From the NCBI GenBank assembly GCA_965219305.1, contig OZ244725.1:4092001-4156000 (forward strand): a stretch of 64,000 nt of DNA, read 5' to 3'. The position numbers and the translations under genes were made by a program. Positions 9,664 through 17,379 of the stretch are shown piece by piece. The DNA is from DATHTS01 sp965219305 (lineage in GTDB: Bacteria > Acidobacteriota > Blastocatellia > Pyrinomonadales > Pyrinomonadaceae). Numbering within the stretch: position 1 is the first letter of the stretch; each line of letters begins with the position of its first letter. The notes below the pieces were generated by a model. That model saw only the letters and a list, made by a program, of their open reading frames with translations, was not told where the DNA came from and searched no databases.

Positions 9664-10458
9664 ATGAAAACTCTGCCGGAAAATGTCGAAAACTTCCGCG
9701 ATAAAAAATGGCGGCGCGAGGAAACTTTGAAAGTTCAGACGGCGATGGATGTCGAACGGATGGTCGAAGATTTGGGATTTTGTCTGGCGTTGACCGATTC
9801 GCGGACGAATCTGCCGAGCGTTTACATCGCCGTCTGCGGCAGGCGCGATGTTCATTCGCCGCGAAATGTGCAGAAAGATTTCGAGATGAGTCTGGCGTGG
9901 ACGCTCAAAGACGAAGTGATGATGCGCGGAAACGTCTATTATTCAAAGCTCGTCAAAGGTCGCGCAATGTTCGTCGCGCCGCGTTTGATTCCGTATTTTG
10001 GCGCGATCTACGGCATAGCGAAATCTGCGGAGAAATCCGATCTGTCGGAAGAAGCGTTAAAAGTTTTGAAAATTTTGCGAAAGGAATGGGAATCGTCAAC
10101 GTCCGATCTGCGCGAAGATGCGAAGATCGAAAAACGCGCGAAATTAACGAAAGCGTTGGACGATTTGCAAAGATGTATGAAAGTCGTGCCGCAGGAAGTT
10201 TTGTATCAACCGAAATTTACATATATCTGGACGCTCGCCGAAGCCAGATTTCCAAAAGAATTTGCAAAAAAAGTTTCGCGTGAAGAAGCCGTCGCCCGAT
10301 TGGCAAAAGTCTTTCTCGAAATGTGCGGCACGACTTTGCGCGGCGAACTCGCAAAAGCAATCGGCATCACGCGCAAGGAAGCAGGAAAGGCGAATCACAA
10401 ATTGGTAAAAGACGGTTTCGCGGAAAGATTAGCGACGGGCGTTTACCGGAAAATTTAG
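9664..10458 (+). CDS. Winged-helix protein, possibly AlkZ-related
   Basis: A 264-residue soluble protein. The N-terminal two thirds contain a conserved-looking core (VYIAVCGRRDVHSPRN, then FVAPRLIPYFGAIYG). The last 50 residues form a helix-turn-helix, from LRGELAKAIGITRKEAGKA to FAERL. The arrangement recalls proteins described as AlkZ-related, a DNA glycosylase superfamily, but I cannot identify catalytic residues. It is the last host gene before the prophage. Confidence 0.6.
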   Translation: MKTLPENVENFRDKKWRREETLKVQTAMDVERMVEDLGFCLALTDSRTNLPSVYIAVCGRRDVHSPRNVQKDFEMSLAWTLKDEVMMRGNVYYSKLVKGRAMFVAPRLIPYFGAIYGIAKSAEKSDLSEEALKVLKILRKEWESSTSDLREDAKIEKRAKLTKALDDLQRCMKVVPQEVLYQPKFTYIWTLAEARFPKEFAKKVSREEAVARLAKVFLEMCGTTLRGELAKAIGITRKEAGKANHKLVKDGFAERLATGVYRKI

Positions 10459-10706
10459 GAATCTTTCGCCACGAAATATCTTAATAAACCAAAATGAAAA
10501 CCTTATCGTCGGCGCGAATATTTTTTCGTCAACAAAATAATAATCCGGCGGTAACAATCAAAAAAGATATTTTACTTTTATTACTGAAATTAAAAAGCGT
10601 GTCCAAACGAAGTCCAAAATTCTCCAATTTATCCAGAAATAATTTCGCAATTTAGTTCAGATAAAACGGGGATTTTTGAAGTTATGAAGATTAAATGGAA
10701 GTTTTA
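10459..10706. other. Host intergenic region beside the prophage
   Basis: AT-rich sequence without a gene, tRNA or clear hairpin. Before phage insertion it would have stood immediately 3' of the tRNA-Leu gene. Confidence 0.6.
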
Positions 10707-10726
10707 GAATGCCGGAGGTCGGAATC
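10707..10726. other. Prophage attachment site distal to integrase
   Basis: The 20 bases GAATGCCGGAGGTCGGAATC are identical to 60170-60189. Positions 10710-10726 are a copy of the 3' end (acceptor strand, T-stem) of the tRNA-Leu gene at the other end, the usual mark of tRNA-targeted phage integration. Confidence 0.93.
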
Positions 10727-10783
10727 AATTAGTTTAGATATTTATTGCAATAACTGATTTTATCAGTTCGCTTTAAATACGAC

Positions 10784-10798
10784 TTACGGTTATTTAAC
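10784..10798 (+). promoter_or_regulatory. Probable integrase arm-binding site (P' arm)
   Basis: TTACGGTTATTTAAC occurs here and, inverted, at 60097-60111. Here it begins 57 bp from the core repeat; at the other end it lies 58 bp from the core. In the circular phage the two would flank attP symmetrically. Confidence 0.6.
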
Positions 10799-10872
10799 AA
10801 TTTCGGGATAATTTTGTCGGTGAAGAGATACACGATAATCTTCGGAATTTAAAGAATATCTTGTGAATTTGG

Positions 10873-11190
10873 TTAGAGATTTTTTGAGTGAGTCAAAGTT
10901 AAATTCTGAGGTTTATCGGGATAGAATTTTGGGATGGGCGGTAAAGCTGAAATGAACTGGCTATATTTATTCGGGAACAAATTAACGATTTTTTTTAAGA
11001 CTGAGTAAATTGACATATCAGTCGGACAGAAAATATCGAAACGCTCATTATTAACGATCACACTTTCGCGCATATAGAGGCGAAATTTATAAAATTCATC
11101 ATCCTGTGTCGGAATGTTGATTGCTGATTCAGATTTCGGGACATTGATTACAACGCAGCCGGTTTTATCAACTAATAAAATCGCACTCAT
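10873..11190 (-). CDS. Hypothetical phage protein, end of tail operon
   Basis: A 105-residue protein of mixed strand/helix composition (ILLVDKTGCVVINVPKSES at the start). It is the last gene of the long leftward structural transcript, 24 bases after the fibre-like gene, and the nearest gene to the attachment site. No Shine-Dalgarno is seen. It could be a fibre chaperone or a conversion gene; I do not recognise a family. Confidence 0.55.
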   Translation of the reverse strand: MSAILLVDKTGCVVINVPKSESAINIPTQDDEFYKFRLYMRESVIVNNERFDIFCPTDMSIYSVLKKIVNLFPNKYSQFISALPPIPKFYPDKPQNLTLTHSKNL

Positions 11191-11214
11191 AAAAAATATA
11201 ATATCACAATCTTT

Positions 11215-12024
11215 CTAAACCTCTCTACCAAGCGCAACCTGAAATGCTTGAACCAATTCATAAAAAACAGCAACTTCCGAAGCAGTTAAACCACTATCTA
11301 TTGCTGCGAACGCACATTCACGGTTACTGAAATACGATGCCCCGCCATTGTAATTTAGAGCGGCGAGGTAAACAGGAAATGCCGTTGCCCCATTTGAGTT
11401 TACTGAAAAATCAGCCGCTCGCTGCACACCATTCTCGTAAACTCGCAAATCAGCATTATTAATTCGGGTTCCTGTGAGAAATACTGCTGATGTTGCTGAA
11501 ATATATGATGGTCCGCTTCCATTAACACCGATATAGACGTGCGAAATATCTGATACGGATGTGCGTTTTATACTTTCGTAAAAAGCATCTTCACTATCTT
11601 CACTAAAAGCTCCCATTTCGACGTTGTATGCCGGAGCGACGATGTTTTCTCGCGAGTAATAACTCAATCCGGCTCCGTTAGCAGATAAGACCGTATTTTG
11701 AACCAAATGCGTGTCGGCATACGCATTTGTTGGCTTTGCGCCTGTCGGCGAATGGTTCCATCCGCCGACAAAGGTCAATCTAAATGAGGCATCATCATCT
11801 AACGGTTTTTTTAGATTGTATTTATGCGAGTTTGCTGATCCGCCAACAAACGGGTAGAGCGCAGGGAATTTTCCCCACAATTCCGCCTCTTTCAACCCAA
11901 ACACGAGATTGTCAATAGCAGATTTTTGGGTGCTGCTGGTTATTTGCGCCGCTGTGATGAACGCAAGTGCATCATCGTCATATAAATTGCCTGAATAAAT
12001 ATGCGGATTTATTATAATGTTCAT
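11215..12024 (-). CDS. Probable tail fibre or receptor-binding protein
   Basis: A 269-residue, strand-rich protein with Asn/Ser/Thr/Gly-rich loops and many aromatic residues, typical of phage adhesins. It starts MNIIINPHIYSGNLYDDDA and ends VFYELVQAFQVALGREV; the closing segment (LTASEVAVFYELVQAF) resembles the helix after a LamG-like jelly roll in tail proteins. It lies six bases after the preceding fibre gene, consistent with co-translation. Role in host binding is inferred from position. Confidence 0.65.
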   Translation of the reverse strand: MNIIINPHIYSGNLYDDDALAFITAAQITSSTQKSAIDNLVFGLKEAELWGKFPALYPFVGGSANSHKYNLKKPLDDDASFRLTFVGGWNHSPTGAKPTNAYADTHLVQNTVLSANGAGLSYYSRENIVAPAYNVEMGAFSEDSEDAFYESIKRTSVSDISHVYIGVNGSGPSYISATSAVFLTGTRINNADLRVYENGVQRAADFSVNSNGATAFPVYLAALNYNGGASYFSNRECAFAAIDSGLTASEVAVFYELVQAFQVALGREV

Positions 12025-12030
12025 TTGGCT

Positions 12031-12879
12031 TTAATCTCTAGTATAAATCAGCGTAATAATAATTCCTTTTCCCGTGCCGGCTGCGCCGATCTGATCGAAA
12101 TCCACCGATAATATAGAATTTTCGACAAGGTTCGTGTTTGAAATAACAGGCTGGTTTGCCGCTGTAACCGAAGAATGTGCGCCGTCCTCAACAATTAACT
12201 TTTCTTCCAAGATCGAGGTGTCGTTTATATTCAGGTCAATAATAAAATCCGCCCCAGACGGCGGCTCGACTGTAAAATGAGCGCGAACGTCAGTCAAAAC
12301 GAGATCATAAGGTATCGGAATAATCATTTTGTCTGTTCCGGTCGTCAAATCGGAGATCAGATCGGAAGCTGCAAAGATCATTGATTCGGGTTTTACTCCA
12401 AGATTTTGACGCGCTCTTTTTTGTTCCTGGGGCGTTAAAGTTTGTGCGATATCGAATCTGACGGAAGTCTGGGCAATCCTTACGTCCAAGCTTTGATATA
12501 AAAGTTCCACCGGTGAGGGAACCGCCACACCGTTAGTCGCCAAAAATGAAACGGCGATCGGCGAACCGTCATCATAAGCGAGAGAAAATTCATAGTCGTC
12601 GGTAAACACAGGTTCGGCTATGTCGGTAATAATGGCGAACTGCCAGTTTATCGCGACAAGCGAATCTTCGTCGCACCAAAGCGTAGCGAAATAAAAACCA
12701 TTATCGTTTGTTAAAACGTAGAATTGTTTGTCAATAACAAAATCCGTCGCCGTCAACCCCAATTTGCCCGACGGTTTGAAATAAACCTTTGCATTAGGCA
12801 TCGGCGAACCGTCACCATCACGAACCCATCCGTAAACAGGTCTTTCCCGAAACTGTTCTATAAAATTTTCTTCTTCCAT
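12031..12879 (-). CDS. Tail fibre protein with carboxypeptidase-regulatory-like domain
   Basis: Residues about 12-75 form an immunoglobulin-like unit of the carboxypeptidase regulatory type (VYGWVRDGDGSPMPNAKVYF ... DNGFYFATLW). A linker follows with SVRFDIAQTLTPQEQKRARQ, the short helical motif that precedes C-terminal binding domains in many tail fibres. The last 130 residues are a strand-rich probable receptor-binding head. It shares its architecture with the next gene upstream, so the two may assemble together. Confidence 0.72.
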   Translation of the reverse strand: MEEENFIEQFRERPVYGWVRDGDGSPMPNAKVYFKPSGKLGLTATDFVIDKQFYVLTNDNGFYFATLWCDEDSLVAINWQFAIITDIAEPVFTDDYEFSLAYDDGSPIAVSFLATNGVAVPSPVELLYQSLDVRIAQTSVRFDIAQTLTPQEQKRARQNLGVKPESMIFAASDLISDLTTGTDKMIIPIPYDLVLTDVRAHFTVEPPSGADFIIDLNINDTSILEEKLIVEDGAHSSVTAANQPVISNTNLVENSILSVDFDQIGAAGTGKGIIITLIYTRD

Positions 12880-12897
12880 AATTATATTTTTACCGGC

Positions 12898-13500
12898 TTA
12901 CAATCTGCTTAAATTCCCGCCGTCGTAAATGTAAAAAGTTTTTGCGCCGCCGTTGGTTTCATCGGCTAAAACAATAAACAATATCGGCAGAGTGCCGACG
13001 GATAAAGCTTCTACCTCGCTGTAATTTTGCAGCACTCTGGCTTTAAGCGAATACTGCAAACCCAGATCTGTCGGATTCAAAACCACCGCTCCTGCTTTTG
13101 AATTGACTGACGTTACGCCGCCGACGCTGGCGATCCGTTCGCTCAAATACGCATAAAAACTTTCCGCGTCCGGCGAATAAAAATCACCGGACGATTTTCT
13201 CAAATCACTAAACGGTTTCGCGGAATCATCTTCACGGCTGAAAACGCTTTTGAAATCTACCGCTCCGGTCCAGCGGATCAGAACCGATAATCCCGCTTCG
13301 TCCGGCGCAAACACTTTCAGCGGCGATTCGCCGTCCACGGCTTTAATGTCACCGTTTGCGTCGGTTGCCGCGCTGAATCTATTCGAATACGTTCCTACCG
13401 AATCGGCAAGCGTCCCTTTGGTGATCTCGCCGTAGATCCGGGCGTTTTTAAGCGGCTTTCCCGATGCGTCGTAAACTTTTCCCGTTATTTCTCTTAACAT
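12898..13500 (-). CDS. Tail fibre adaptor-like protein
   Basis: A 200-residue protein beginning MLREITGKVYDASGKPLKNA, again a regulatory-like beta-sandwich as in the neighbouring fibre gene. Near residue 135 it has VNSKAGAVVLNPTDLG, a linker widely seen in phage tail fibres. The ATG at 13500 is preferred over one at 13524 because it lies four bases after the upstream stop and has the AAAATTATG context common in this phage. Confidence 0.7.
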   Translation of the reverse strand: MLREITGKVYDASGKPLKNARIYGEITKGTLADSVGTYSNRFSAATDANGDIKAVDGESPLKVFAPDEAGLSVLIRWTGAVDFKSVFSREDDSAKPFSDLRKSSGDFYSPDAESFYAYLSERIASVGGVTSVNSKAGAVVLNPTDLGLQYSLKARVLQNYSEVEALSVGTLPILFIVLADETNGGAKTFYIYDGGNLSRL

Positions 13501-13504
13501 AATT

Positions 13505-14569
13505 TTATCCAATGGTTGCCGCATCTGCCGGAATCGAATAAGCCGGTTCCGTCCGGGATTCCTCGAAGTTCAGCGAATAACTTGACAGATTAGCGTTTTC
13601 GCCGAAATTAGGACTCGACGGCACCCGAAAGCGAACCAGGTAATCGCGAGCCGGCACTACATTCAAATCACGAAACAAAAAGGTCTTGTCAGGATAATTC
13701 GCGTTGTAAAATGCTTCGACCTGTTTTAATTCGTCCATTGAACGAAGTGAAAAATTGCCTTCGATAGAATTCCGAAGCCCGCGCCGGACCCTCGTGTTCG
13801 GCTCGTCCTGCCCGTCTGAAATGATCTTTTTCTCAGGAGTTCTGGTGTCGCCTTTTGAACCTGTAAACGGAAACGATTCCGCCAGCGGGATCTGGTAACT
13901 GAAGGCGATTGAGCGCATATTGGCGCGAACCTCCGGTTCTAACAAATCCTTTTCATATAACGCTGCCAGTGCAACCTCGCCGCTTAATAATCTGTTGGCT
14001 AAATTCCTGTCCTGCCCGATCTGCACACCGTTCATTTGCAAGTTGTCCCAAAATTTGAAGTAGATCAGCCCGTAAGACCCGATCGAAGCCGGAGCTGACA
14101 GTGTTTCCGTATAACCGCCATTCACCCAGACTCTTTGGCGGCTGGATCCGCGCCCGTTTAACCGGTACTCAAACCATTTATTTCGGAAGTCGTAAAAATT
14201 CCCTGTATTTTCATTTCCTACCAAAACCAGATTGTCCGTCGGCGCGGTCAGAAGTCCTGCAAAATTTCCAAATGCCGGTGATGAAGTGATTTTCGCGACA
14301 ATAAAACCGTGACGAACATTTAAAGCGGTCGTGGTTTTTAGCGGATTTGCCGAGCCGTTCCAGACCACGGACTTTCTGGCAACACTATCGCCGTTTGAAT
14401 TTTTGCCCGTCAGCGCATTGGTTTTTAATGTCGGGTAAGGCGCATTTGCGGCGAGTGCCGGACCGCCGGGAACTTGATTGTTCCATTCGACCACATTTGA
14501 GCCGTCCGCCCCGCCGATGCTGTCCGCTTCAAAAAAAAATGTAAGACCTTTGGTTAATATGGCTGTCAT
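13505..14569 (-). CDS. Tail protein with LamG-like lectin fold
   Basis: A 354-residue protein. Residues about 10-235 resemble a concanavalin/LamG jelly roll (VVEWNNQVPGG, FIVAKITSSPAFGNFAGLL, EVALAALYEKDL). The C-terminal 110 residues (GLRNSIEGNFSLRSMDELKQ ... FLFRDLNV) look like a small tail-attachment domain that docks to the tail tip. Its start overlaps the upstream stop as TAATG, indicating coupled translation with the hub gene. Confidence 0.7.
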   Translation of the reverse strand: MTAILTKGLTFFFEADSIGGADGSNVVEWNNQVPGGPALAANAPYPTLKTNALTGKNSNGDSVARKSVVWNGSANPLKTTTALNVRHGFIVAKITSSPAFGNFAGLLTAPTDNLVLVGNENTGNFYDFRNKWFEYRLNGRGSSRQRVWVNGGYTETLSAPASIGSYGLIYFKFWDNLQMNGVQIGQDRNLANRLLSGEVALAALYEKDLLEPEVRANMRSIAFSYQIPLAESFPFTGSKGDTRTPEKKIISDGQDEPNTRVRRGLRNSIEGNFSLRSMDELKQVEAFYNANYPDKTFLFRDLNVVPARDYLVRFRVPSSPNFGENANLSSYSLNFEESRTEPAYSIPADAATIG

Positions 14570-16281
14570 TATGTGTTTTGATAAGACGATTCGATCAGAA
14601 GAAACCGCCGCGTGTCGGCGGTTTCTTCTGAAGAATTGTCGGTCGCTTCCTTGACAGAGAATGCTGTTTCCTCAAACGCCCCGTCCGGGTGTGTTAGTTT
14701 GACCAGATCGCCCTGCACTACCGGATATAGTGCGGCGCGTCCGGTAAATGAAACCTCAAGATCATTTACCGCTTCGTCGGCTAAGCGTTTTAAAATCTTC
14801 AACGCCTGCCAGCGATTCATATTTATCGTCCGTCCCTGCCCGGCAAAGTTGATCGTGCTGACGATCCGCCGATTGCCTGTCAATTTCAATAATTCGGGAA
14901 TCTCGATCTGTATAGGACTGACAGGTTTCTCCAGATATTTTGAATCGATATCATTAAAAACCGCCTCGTAAACATTAAACGGATCACTGCTGCGTCTGTC
15001 CGAGCGGTGAAAATTTATAACATCATCAAGAATGTGGTTTTGCCCTTCCTGGATGTGAAACGTCGGCGTTAGCTGTTCGATACATCGAAACTCCATTTTT
15101 CCGCCGACATCCTGACGGATCGAGTTCGAGCAAAGCAAAATCGCGTCGATCATCTGGTCAATCGTTGCCGGTGTCGAAAACGAAATATGTGCTTCGTATC
15201 GCGGGCGAGACTCGACCGCCGGGTAAAGAGCTTCCGGCGGTATGATCTCTTCCGACCGTGACGATGAGAACCAACTCAAAGAGAGTTCGGACGGCGCACC
15301 GAAGTCTGCCCACTCGACCGTGATCGGGTAAAACTGTCCGGCTGTTAGTGCGATAGTGCCGGTGTGCGTCCCGACGCTCGTTTGATTAATTACGGTCGTG
15401 CCGCCGATGATGACTTTTCCGCTATTATCGTGAGTTAATTTGAAAGTGTAGGTTTCCGAATACTGCGGCTTGATAAACCCCGTCCAGCGAACGCTGAAGC
15501 CGGTTGCGGACTGCCCCGCCGCCGGAGTTCCCGAACTGTTGGCAAAATACAGCGACGGATCGATCCGGGTTTCGAGCAAATTCGTAAAACTTTGATCAGA
15601 GTAATATTTGCCCGTTAAGCCGAAACCGTCGAAATTCGCCAAGGTCGTGTAATCTACCGTTTCGGGAGCCGCCAGATAATCGCGCCACTGCGTCCATACC
15701 GTCCAGTTTATATCCGCGGCGGATGCGTCTTCACAATATTCCAGATACCAGCCGGCAAGGACACGCGCCGGATTTGTCGTATAAGAAAAATAAGTTTCGT
15801 TTAATGCGCCGCCGAACGCCGAAACAATTGTCGAAGTTCCCGGTATGACCTGATTTCCGAAACCGTCGAAGTCTGGAAACTGTCCGGTTTCAAAAATGCC
15901 GATTAACCCTGAATCGCCGACGGGCGGATTTGCTTTCGTATCGGCATTACCGACACCCATTGAACCTTTTGCATCTAAGATGACTGTCCCGTAGCGAGGA
16001 ATATCGGTATTAAAAAGCGTTCCTGTCGCCGTTTGTCTGCCGTAAAACACTTCGTAGTCCGATGCCGGAACATTCAGACCTGAAAAATATACGGCTTTTA
16101 CCTTATTCCATTTGCCGCTCCGCGCGTCGGCGATCGCGTGACGGACAACGATCCGGTGATTCGGACTTGTTCCGATTGTGTAAGAGAACGCCAGATGCCC
16201 CTGCGCTACGTGAACGCCGGAGGCTATTGCCAAAACCTTGTTTGTCGGATCGTCGTTTTTTAAATGATCAACTAAAGCCAT
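14569..16281 (-). CDS. Tail hub (gpJ-like) protein with PA14 insert
   Basis: A 570-residue protein at the gpJ position. Residues about 219-354 form a PA14 domain: LTGKYYSDQSF, RWTGFIKPQYSETYTF, KLTHDNSGKVIIGG and LSLSWFSS are its usual strands. The last 215 residues (from EAHISFSTPATIDQMIDAIL) resemble the hub/baseplate part of tail-tip proteins. The N-terminal 210 residues are strand-rich and unassigned. PA14 domains bind glycans, so this may help the tip contact host polysaccharide. It follows the Hint-bearing gene by three bases. Confidence 0.75.
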   Translation of the reverse strand: MALVDHLKNDDPTNKVLAIASGVHVAQGHLAFSYTIGTSPNHRIVVRHAIADARSGKWNKVKAVYFSGLNVPASDYEVFYGRQTATGTLFNTDIPRYGTVILDAKGSMGVGNADTKANPPVGDSGLIGIFETGQFPDFDGFGNQVIPGTSTIVSAFGGALNETYFSYTTNPARVLAGWYLEYCEDASAADINWTVWTQWRDYLAAPETVDYTTLANFDGFGLTGKYYSDQSFTNLLETRIDPSLYFANSSGTPAAGQSATGFSVRWTGFIKPQYSETYTFKLTHDNSGKVIIGGTTVINQTSVGTHTGTIALTAGQFYPITVEWADFGAPSELSLSWFSSSRSEEIIPPEALYPAVESRPRYEAHISFSTPATIDQMIDAILLCSNSIRQDVGGKMEFRCIEQLTPTFHIQEGQNHILDDVINFHRSDRRSSDPFNVYEAVFNDIDSKYLEKPVSPIQIEIPELLKLTGNRRIVSTINFAGQGRTINMNRWQALKILKRLADEAVNDLEVSFTGRAALYPVVQGDLVKLTHPDGAFEETAFSVKEATDNSSEETADTRRFLLIESSYQNT

Positions 16282-16284
16282 TAA

Positions 16285-17379
16285 TTAATAAATATCAATA
16301 GATTTCGCGTTATGTGCGGCGAAGCCTTTCGGTAAATAAACGTGGTTCTTTTTAACGTGAAGATTAAAGACCGGCGTTACGGAATGCTCCCGCTTTATTT
16401 TCACGATATGTGTTTTTGTCCATTTTCCGGTAAAACGCCAAATTTCAGTTTTCTTTTCTTCAAATCTGTCCGCGCAGATCCATTTGCCGTCGGCAGCTAA
16501 AAACGGATGCTCCGGCGTTACCGATAAAGTAGAATTATCGTTGAACGTAAACTCGTAAAATCCGTTTGCTGAATGCGAAAGCATCTCGACCACCTCGTCA
16601 ACTTCAACCTCTAAGGTGTTCGGGTTAAACGAATAGATCTTGTCGCCTTTGGTAAATGTCTCGATCTGCCGGGAACCGGACGGCGTTAAAACAGGTGTTC
16701 CTTTTATAAAGCAAGGTACCCTGCCGGTAAAGCCGCCGCCGCCGGTTGTCGGTAATCCGAGCGTCGGAGTTTCAGGATTCGTCCAGCCGCCGTTATGTTC
16801 TTCGTTACGCCTGCCGAAGCATCCGTGCAGCGATTTTAACTGCTGATTGCAGGTCATCAGCGCGCCGGAGTATTGACAGAATTTGCCTTTGAATATATAC
16901 CAGCACAACGGTGAGAGATTTCTGTTGGCTGCGGATAATCCGCTCGCCGTCGTTTTCGGGATCACCGAAAATGATATATATTTGTTTATTTCATTTTCGC
17001 CCGTTTCCGTGTTGGTTTCCAATCCGACGATTTTACCGCCGTAAAAATATTTCGTCTCACGCGCGGCAAAATTGTTTTCGGGATACCATATTTTATAAAT
17101 GTCGCATTTAGCAAGCTCTAAAGTTCTCAGCTTCGACGCGATGCGGATACCGAGCGCGTCGTCGGTGTTCGACAGCCGGATTTCCACTCTGTTGGTCGCC
17201 TGGGTTCCCGTTTCCGTAAAACCGCCGACGCTGATTAAATAGTTTGAATACGGAATCCCGCCGATGTCCAGCTTTTCCGTAGCGTGATAAAAAATCTCAC
17301 CGCTGCGCGTCGTTATATTTATAAAACTTGCGGCGGCTGAGTGTTTTAACAAATTGGCTGATACTGTCGGTCTCGGCAT
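16285..17379 (-). CDS. Minor tail protein L-like with C-terminal Hint (intein-like) domain
   Basis: Residues 1-210 match the lambda gpL type: four cysteines (159, 168, 177, 187) in the arrangement C-x8-C-x8-C-x9-C followed by GRRNEEHNGG, which in gpL ligate an iron-sulphur cluster. Residues 223-357 form a complete Hint domain: C223 in CFIKGTPVLTPSG, block B TPEH (288-291), and the terminal block VFNLHVKKNHVYLPKG then HN at 356-357. The next residue is Ala, not Cys/Ser/Thr, so protein splicing with ligation is unlikely while cleavage is possible, as in bacterial intein-like domains. Only seven residues follow. Start overlaps the tape-measure stop (TAATG). Confidence 0.85.
   Translation of the reverse strand: MPRPTVSANLLKHSAAASFINITTRSGEIFYHATEKLDIGGIPYSNYLISVGGFTETGTQATNRVEIRLSNTDDALGIRIASKLRTLELAKCDIYKIWYPENNFAARETKYFYGGKIVGLETNTETGENEINKYISFSVIPKTTASGLSAANRNLSPLCWYIFKGKFCQYSGALMTCNQQLKSLHGCFGRRNEEHNGGWTNPETPTLGLPTTGGGGFTGRVPCFIKGTPVLTPSGSRQIETFTKGDKIYSFNPNTLEVEVDEVVEMLSHSANGFYEFTFNDNSTLSVTPEHPFLAADGKWICADRFEEKKTEIWRFTGKWTKTHIVKIKREHSVTPVFNLHVKKNHVYLPKGFAAHNAKSIDIY

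Noticed and set aside
10710..10726. tRNA fragment as a functional RNA gene
   Set aside because: Only 17 bases of the tRNA-Leu 3' end are present; it is the attachment-site copy.
16285..17379. A true splicing intein
   Set aside because: The residue after the terminal HN is Ala, there is no endonuclease part and just seven residues follow, so ligation of exteins is not expected.
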